64,000 nt of DNA from Gemmatimonadota bacterium (GTDB taxonomy: Bacteria > Gemmatimonadota > Gemmatimonadetes > Gemmatimonadales > GWC2-71-9): NCBI GenBank assembly GCA_009692185.1, contig SHZT01000001.1:269247-333246 (forward strand). Direction: 5' to 3'. Positions 61,214 through 64,000 of the stretch are shown here, in pieces. Position 1 is the stretch's first letter. Each line of letters starts with the position of its first letter. Position numbers and translations under genes: made by a program. The notes under the pieces are model-generated. The model was not told where the DNA came from, did no database searches, and saw only the letters and a list, made by a program, of their open reading frames with translations.

Positions 61214-62464
61214 ATGTCATCGCGCCCTATGACCCGCCGGCTTGCACTTCTGCCTGCCATACTTCGTCATCCCGCGTCGCTGGTCGTTGCCGCATTCGCC
61301 CTCTCGTGCATCGGCGACACCTCGGGCCCGGGCGTGGCGCGTCCGGGTCGGTTCCAGCTGGTCCCCCAGTTCCAGAATCAGTCGGCATCTGGCATCGTGC
61401 CGGTGGATCGCATTCACATCGTGCTGAGGCGTCCGGGCCAGGCCGCGCCGGTGCTGGACACCACCATCGCGATCCCGCCGGGCGACACGCTGGTGGACCT
61501 GGGCCTTACGGTCGCGGTGTTCACGTCGAGCGACACCTTCAGCGTCACCGTGGACATGCTGTCGCCGCCTCCGGCCAGCACCGTGCAGTTCCACGCGGGG
61601 CCCCTGACTGTGGTCGCGGTGCCCTCGCAGGGCAGCGGCGCGCCGCCCCCGCCGATTCCGGTGCCCATGGTCTTCATCGGCACCGGCGCGACCGCCGACA
61701 GCGTCGCGTTCACGGTGGTCCCGGCATCCGTCTTCACCAGCGACACCGCCTTCCTTATGGCCGTCGTCTATAAGAGCAACGCGCCCGTTCCCGGCGCTCC
61801 CATGGGCTTCAGCACGCTGGACCCGCTGCGGGTCACCGTGTTGACGCCCGCGAGCACGGGCGCGACGGCCGTGCGGGGCGGCGCGCAACGGGGTGCCGCG
61901 CGCGTCGTGGCCGAGCTGCCCAACGGGAAGAAGGACACGGCCTCCGTCACGGTGAACCTCTTGCCCGCGGCGGTCGGGGTGGTTGGCGGCGCGGGCCAGA
62001 CCGCCACGGTTGCTTCCCTCCTACCCCAACCCCTCGTGGCACAGGTCAAGGCAAGCGACAGCGTCGGCGTCGTGGGCGTCTGGGTCAAGTTTCAGGTGAC
62101 CGCAGGCGGCGGCACGCTCTCCGCCGATTCCGCCCTCACCGATGCGAATGGACGCGCTTCGGTCACCTGGACGCTCGGCCCGGGTTCCGGGACGCAGAAC
62201 GTCCGCGCGACGACGCCCAGGCTGGCCAGCGCGCAGGCCACTTTCGCTGCAAACGCCAATGCTGGACCGGTCAAGAGCGTGCAAGTAGTGAGCGGCGCAG
62301 ATCAGAACGGAGTAGTGGGCCGGGCACTGGTCAATGCGATTCGGGTGCGAGTCGCGGATTCATTAGGCAACCCGGTCCCCAACCAGATTGTGAACTTCGT
62401 GGTGACGGCAGGGGGCGGCACCGTCTTCGCCGGCACCAACCTCACGGCCTTCACGCCATGCTGA
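61214..62464 (+). CDS. Surface lipoprotein with Ig-like (Big_1/invasin type) domains, truncated
   Basis: A 416-residue exported protein; signal ending VAAFALSC, compatible with a lipobox. After an N-terminal beta domain (about 45-250) come Ig-like repeats: VVGGAGQTATVASLL...VKFQVTAGGGTLSADSALTDANGRASVTWTLG is a full Big_1-type unit (given in part), and a second unit starts VVSGADQNGVVGRALVNAIR. That second unit stops abruptly at TVFAGTNLTAFTPC, where a strand-loop TDANG-x-A motif should follow. The final six codons and the stop seem to be new sequence, next to a PIN-domain remnant. Start may instead be the internal ATG at 61229. Confidence 0.7.
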   Translation: MSSRPMTRRLALLPAILRHPASLVVAAFALSCIGDTSGPGVARPGRFQLVPQFQNQSASGIVPVDRIHIVLRRPGQAAPVLDTTIAIPPGDTLVDLGLTVAVFTSSDTFSVTVDMLSPPPASTVQFHAGPLTVVAVPSQGSGAPPPPIPVPMVFIGTGATADSVAFTVVPASVFTSDTAFLMAVVYKSNAPVPGAPMGFSTLDPLRVTVLTPASTGATAVRGGAQRGAARVVAELPNGKKDTASVTVNLLPAAVGVVGGAGQTATVASLLPQPLVAQVKASDSVGVVGVWVKFQVTAGGGTLSADSALTDANGRASVTWTLGPGSGTQNVRATTPRLASAQATFAANANAGPVKSVQVVSGADQNGVVGRALVNAIRVRVADSLGNPVPNQIVNFVVTAGGGTVFAGTNLTAFTPC

Positions 62465-62718
62465 TACGGCGCCGGGGACGCACCGCGGCGTTGGCGTTCC
62501 TGGACACGGTGTACGCCGAGCGAATGCACGACATCAGATTCGTTGATCGTGAGATGGAATCGGCCGCCGTTGACCGCTGGATCCGCCCCTTCCGGAACCA
62601 GGGCTTCAGTCTCGCCGACGCCGTAAGCTTCGAGATCATGCGGCGCGAGGGGATTCGCACGGCCTTCGCTCTCGACCGCCACTTTGCCGCCGCGGGGTTC
62701 GATCTCCTGCCCGAATAG
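62458..62718 (+). pseudogene. C-terminal fragment of a PIN-domain (VapC-like) toxin
   Basis: The 86-residue frame corresponds to the last two-thirds of a PIN ribonuclease: LIRRRGRTAALAFLD, then FRNQGFSLADAVSFEIMRREG and AFALDRHFAAAGFDLLPE, which contain the conserved D of the SLxDxxSF motif and the D of the DRHF motif. The N-terminal strand with the first catalytic Asp is missing, and no antitoxin gene is adjacent. It overlaps the end of the Ig-like gene, marking a deletion or insertion junction. Likely inactive. Confidence 0.75.
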
Positions 62719-62761
62719 GCCGCCACCTACCGCATCCGGCCGCTCCCGTTATCGTCCATCC

Positions 62762-63487
62762 ATGATCCCTCGCCCGCGCCTCACCCGAATCCGCCTGCTC
62801 GCCGCCCTGCTGCTCGCCGCGGCCTGCTCCGGCGGCCCGACCACCCTTAGCGTGGAACATGCCGCGCTGGGCGCCGCCCTCGCGAAGGCCGGGGTCCTTT
62901 CCGGCCGTATGGGCGGGTTCTCCTCGTTCGCCCTCTCCCAGATTTCCAAGAATTCCAAGCTCACGCTGGTGAGTGACGCCACGGGCGCCACGGCCGAGTT
63001 CAACGCGGCGGCAGTGTTGGTCATCTGGGACCTGCACACCACGGTGGCGCAGTTCGAGATAGGGTGGTACAACGGCATCGTCGGGTGGAACAGGCTCAAC
63101 GTGGCGAACGAAACCGTGGATCACATGGTGACGGCGGGGGCGGCGGCGTCGGGGAACGTCGTCCAGGACCGGCTGACCGTGCAGATCCCGGTACTCACCG
63201 GCAACATCATCGGGGAGGCGACGGCATACGTGAAAGCCACCGAGGCGATCTACGTGGGCTCGGCGGGCACCTACTCAGTCACGTCGTCCACGTTCGGGAC
63301 GCCCAAGGCCTGCGCTCGGCCCATCGACGTGCCGACCCCGGTTTCCTGCGTAGTTTCCGTCGGCACCGTGGCCGGCACGTTTACCTACACGGCCCAGCGC
63401 TTCTCCGGCACGGGTGGGGCCACGCTGACCCAGCCGTCCGTGTCGTTCAGTCTGCCGGCGGTGCAGGTGATTATTTCGGAGAAGTGA
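62762..63487 (+). CDS. Hypothetical lipoprotein
   Basis: A 241-residue predicted lipoprotein: MIPRPRLTRIRLLAALLLAA followed by the lipobox ACSGG. The mature part is Ser/Thr/Val/Ala-rich and beta-strand-like, with one possible disulfide (KACARPI and VSCVVS). I recognise no family. The ATG at 62762 begins the signal; TATCGT lies 6 nt before it without a ribosome site, so leaderless translation is possible. Confidence 0.65.
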   Translation: MIPRPRLTRIRLLAALLLAAACSGGPTTLSVEHAALGAALAKAGVLSGRMGGFSSFALSQISKNSKLTLVSDATGATAEFNAAAVLVIWDLHTTVAQFEIGWYNGIVGWNRLNVANETVDHMVTAGAAASGNVVQDRLTVQIPVLTGNIIGEATAYVKATEAIYVGSAGTYSVTSSTFGTPKACARPIDVPTPVSCVVSVGTVAGTFTYTAQRFSGTGGATLTQPSVSFSLPAVQVIISEK

Positions 63488-63497
63488 CCTCTTCCCC

Positions 63498-63526
63498 GTC
63501 CCCTCTCCCGTACCGGGAGAGGGGAC
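63498..63526. repeat. REP-like GC palindrome
   Basis: GTCCCCTCTCCCG and CGGGAGAGGGGAC form a 13-bp perfect stem with a 3-nt loop, followed by a further GGGAGAGGGC. It lies between convergent genes and lacks a T-run. Palindromes of this CCCTCTCCC type are dispersed in many GC-rich genomes. Confidence 0.7.
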
Positions 63527-63536
63527 AGGGAGAGGG

Positions 63537-64000
63537 CTAAACCAACCCCTTCGAAATAATCTTCTCCATCGCCGCCGAGAACACGTCAATCTCATCCAGC
63601 GTCGTGTAGACATTCGGCGTGACGCGAATGCCCGTGCAGGCCTTGTGCCCGATGGGCGTGGCCATGATCCGGTAGTTCGTCCAGAGATAATTCGTGATCG
63701 CCCCCGGCTCCTTCCCTTCCAGCCCGATATTCGACAGCGCACCCGACATGGCCGGGTCATAGCTGGTGTAGAGCCTGACCCCCGGCTTCCCCTCGAGCCG
63801 CTTCATCCAGCGATCCCTCAGGAACCGGAGCCGGGCGATCTTCCGCTCGCCGCCAATTCCGTCGTGGAATGTCAGCGCCTCGGCAATGGCGTTGTGGTTG
63901 GCCGCCGGGTGGGTGCCGATTTCCTCGAACTTCTTGATGTCCGTGTCCTGCGTCTCATGGGCCGGCATCATCGGCCAGAGCTTCTTGATCTTCTCCCGCC
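63537..64000 (-). CDS. Class V aminotransferase-family protein (N-terminus beyond window)
   Basis: The visible C-terminal 153 residues fit PLP fold-type I class V enzymes (cysteine desulfurase/isopenicillin-N epimerase group). Visible are THPAANHNAIAEALTFHDGIG, the small-domain strand GVRLYTSYDP, and a C-terminal GIRVTPNVYTTLDEIDVFSAAM. The PLP lysine lies upstream, outside the window. The frame is open to the right edge. The residues around GTHPAANHNAI are typical of epimerase-like members; the exact reaction is not assignable. Confidence 0.82.
   Translation of the reverse strand, partial: REKIKKLWPMMPAHETQDTDIKKFEEIGTHPAANHNAIAEALTFHDGIGGERKIARLRFLRDRWMKRLEGKPGVRLYTSYDPAMSGALSNIGLEGKEPGAITNYLWTNYRIMATPIGHKACTGIRVTPNVYTTLDEIDVFSAAMEKIISKGLV

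Noticed and set aside
62458-62718. Functional VapBC toxin-antitoxin pair
   Set aside because: The first catalytic Asp region is missing and no antitoxin frame precedes it.

Overview
The window reads as chromosomal DNA of a GC-rich, Gram-negative-type bacterium, most likely Gemmatimonadota. Reasons: two RagA/SusC-RagB/SusD outer-membrane pairs, short CarboxypepD-regulatory/TonB-plug proteins without barrels, Sec and lipoprotein signals ending in AQ or GC, LVIVD-repeat propellers, and many ATGA-type gene overlaps. This placement is inferred from gene content only.

Layout. 1-10226: a sugar/peptide uptake and glycan-processing block with a TrmJ-type methyltransferase (cut by the left edge), a heparinase II/III-like lyase, a GHMP sugar kinase, a family-5 binding protein, DppB/DppC permeases and a GH38 mannosidase. 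10223-14232: a signalling pair, an FHA-FHA-membrane-serine protease protein divergent from a pseudokinase-kinase tandem. 14244-20603: RagAB cluster 1 with two barrel-less plug proteins. 20622-23311: a GT4 glycosyltransferase, a small outer-membrane barrel and a nitrilase-family amidase. 23308-35182: RagAB cluster 2 embedded among five paralogous secreted LVIVD propellers, the most unusual block here. 35383-44683: ilvE, then an ABC exporter, and an ilvBNCD operon (read on the minus strand) preceded by a complete attenuator: promoter, branched-chain-rich leader peptide, terminator and small coupled ORFs. 44737-48764: a membrane protein, an alpha/beta hydrolase and a secreted amidohydrolase. 48862-48933: an unusual tRNA. 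48997-57041: an MFS exporter, a three-gene Fbp/Afu-like ABC importer, a PIG-L deacetylase and a degenerate phosphoribosyltransferase. 57130-64000: a prolyl-oligopeptidase gene interrupted by an in-frame amber codon, an acyl-CoA dehydrogenase, a truncated Ig-like surface protein joined to a PIN-domain remnant, a lipoprotein and a class V aminotransferase cut by the right edge.

How the parts may work together. The two RagAB pairs share gene order, junction sequence and a 15-bp promoter element, so they may be co-regulated. The five propellers flank pair 2, and one is divergent from it across 88 bp. In four of the five, a histidine recurs roughly once per blade (in paralog 3 at residues 164, 220, 270 and 324), suggesting a metal site; paralog 1 has lost three of these. 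A secreted propeller set working with a TonB-dependent receptor is my main candidate for an undescribed system; its substrate is unknown.

Every intergenic gap is under 300 bases; those with visible structure are annotated below.
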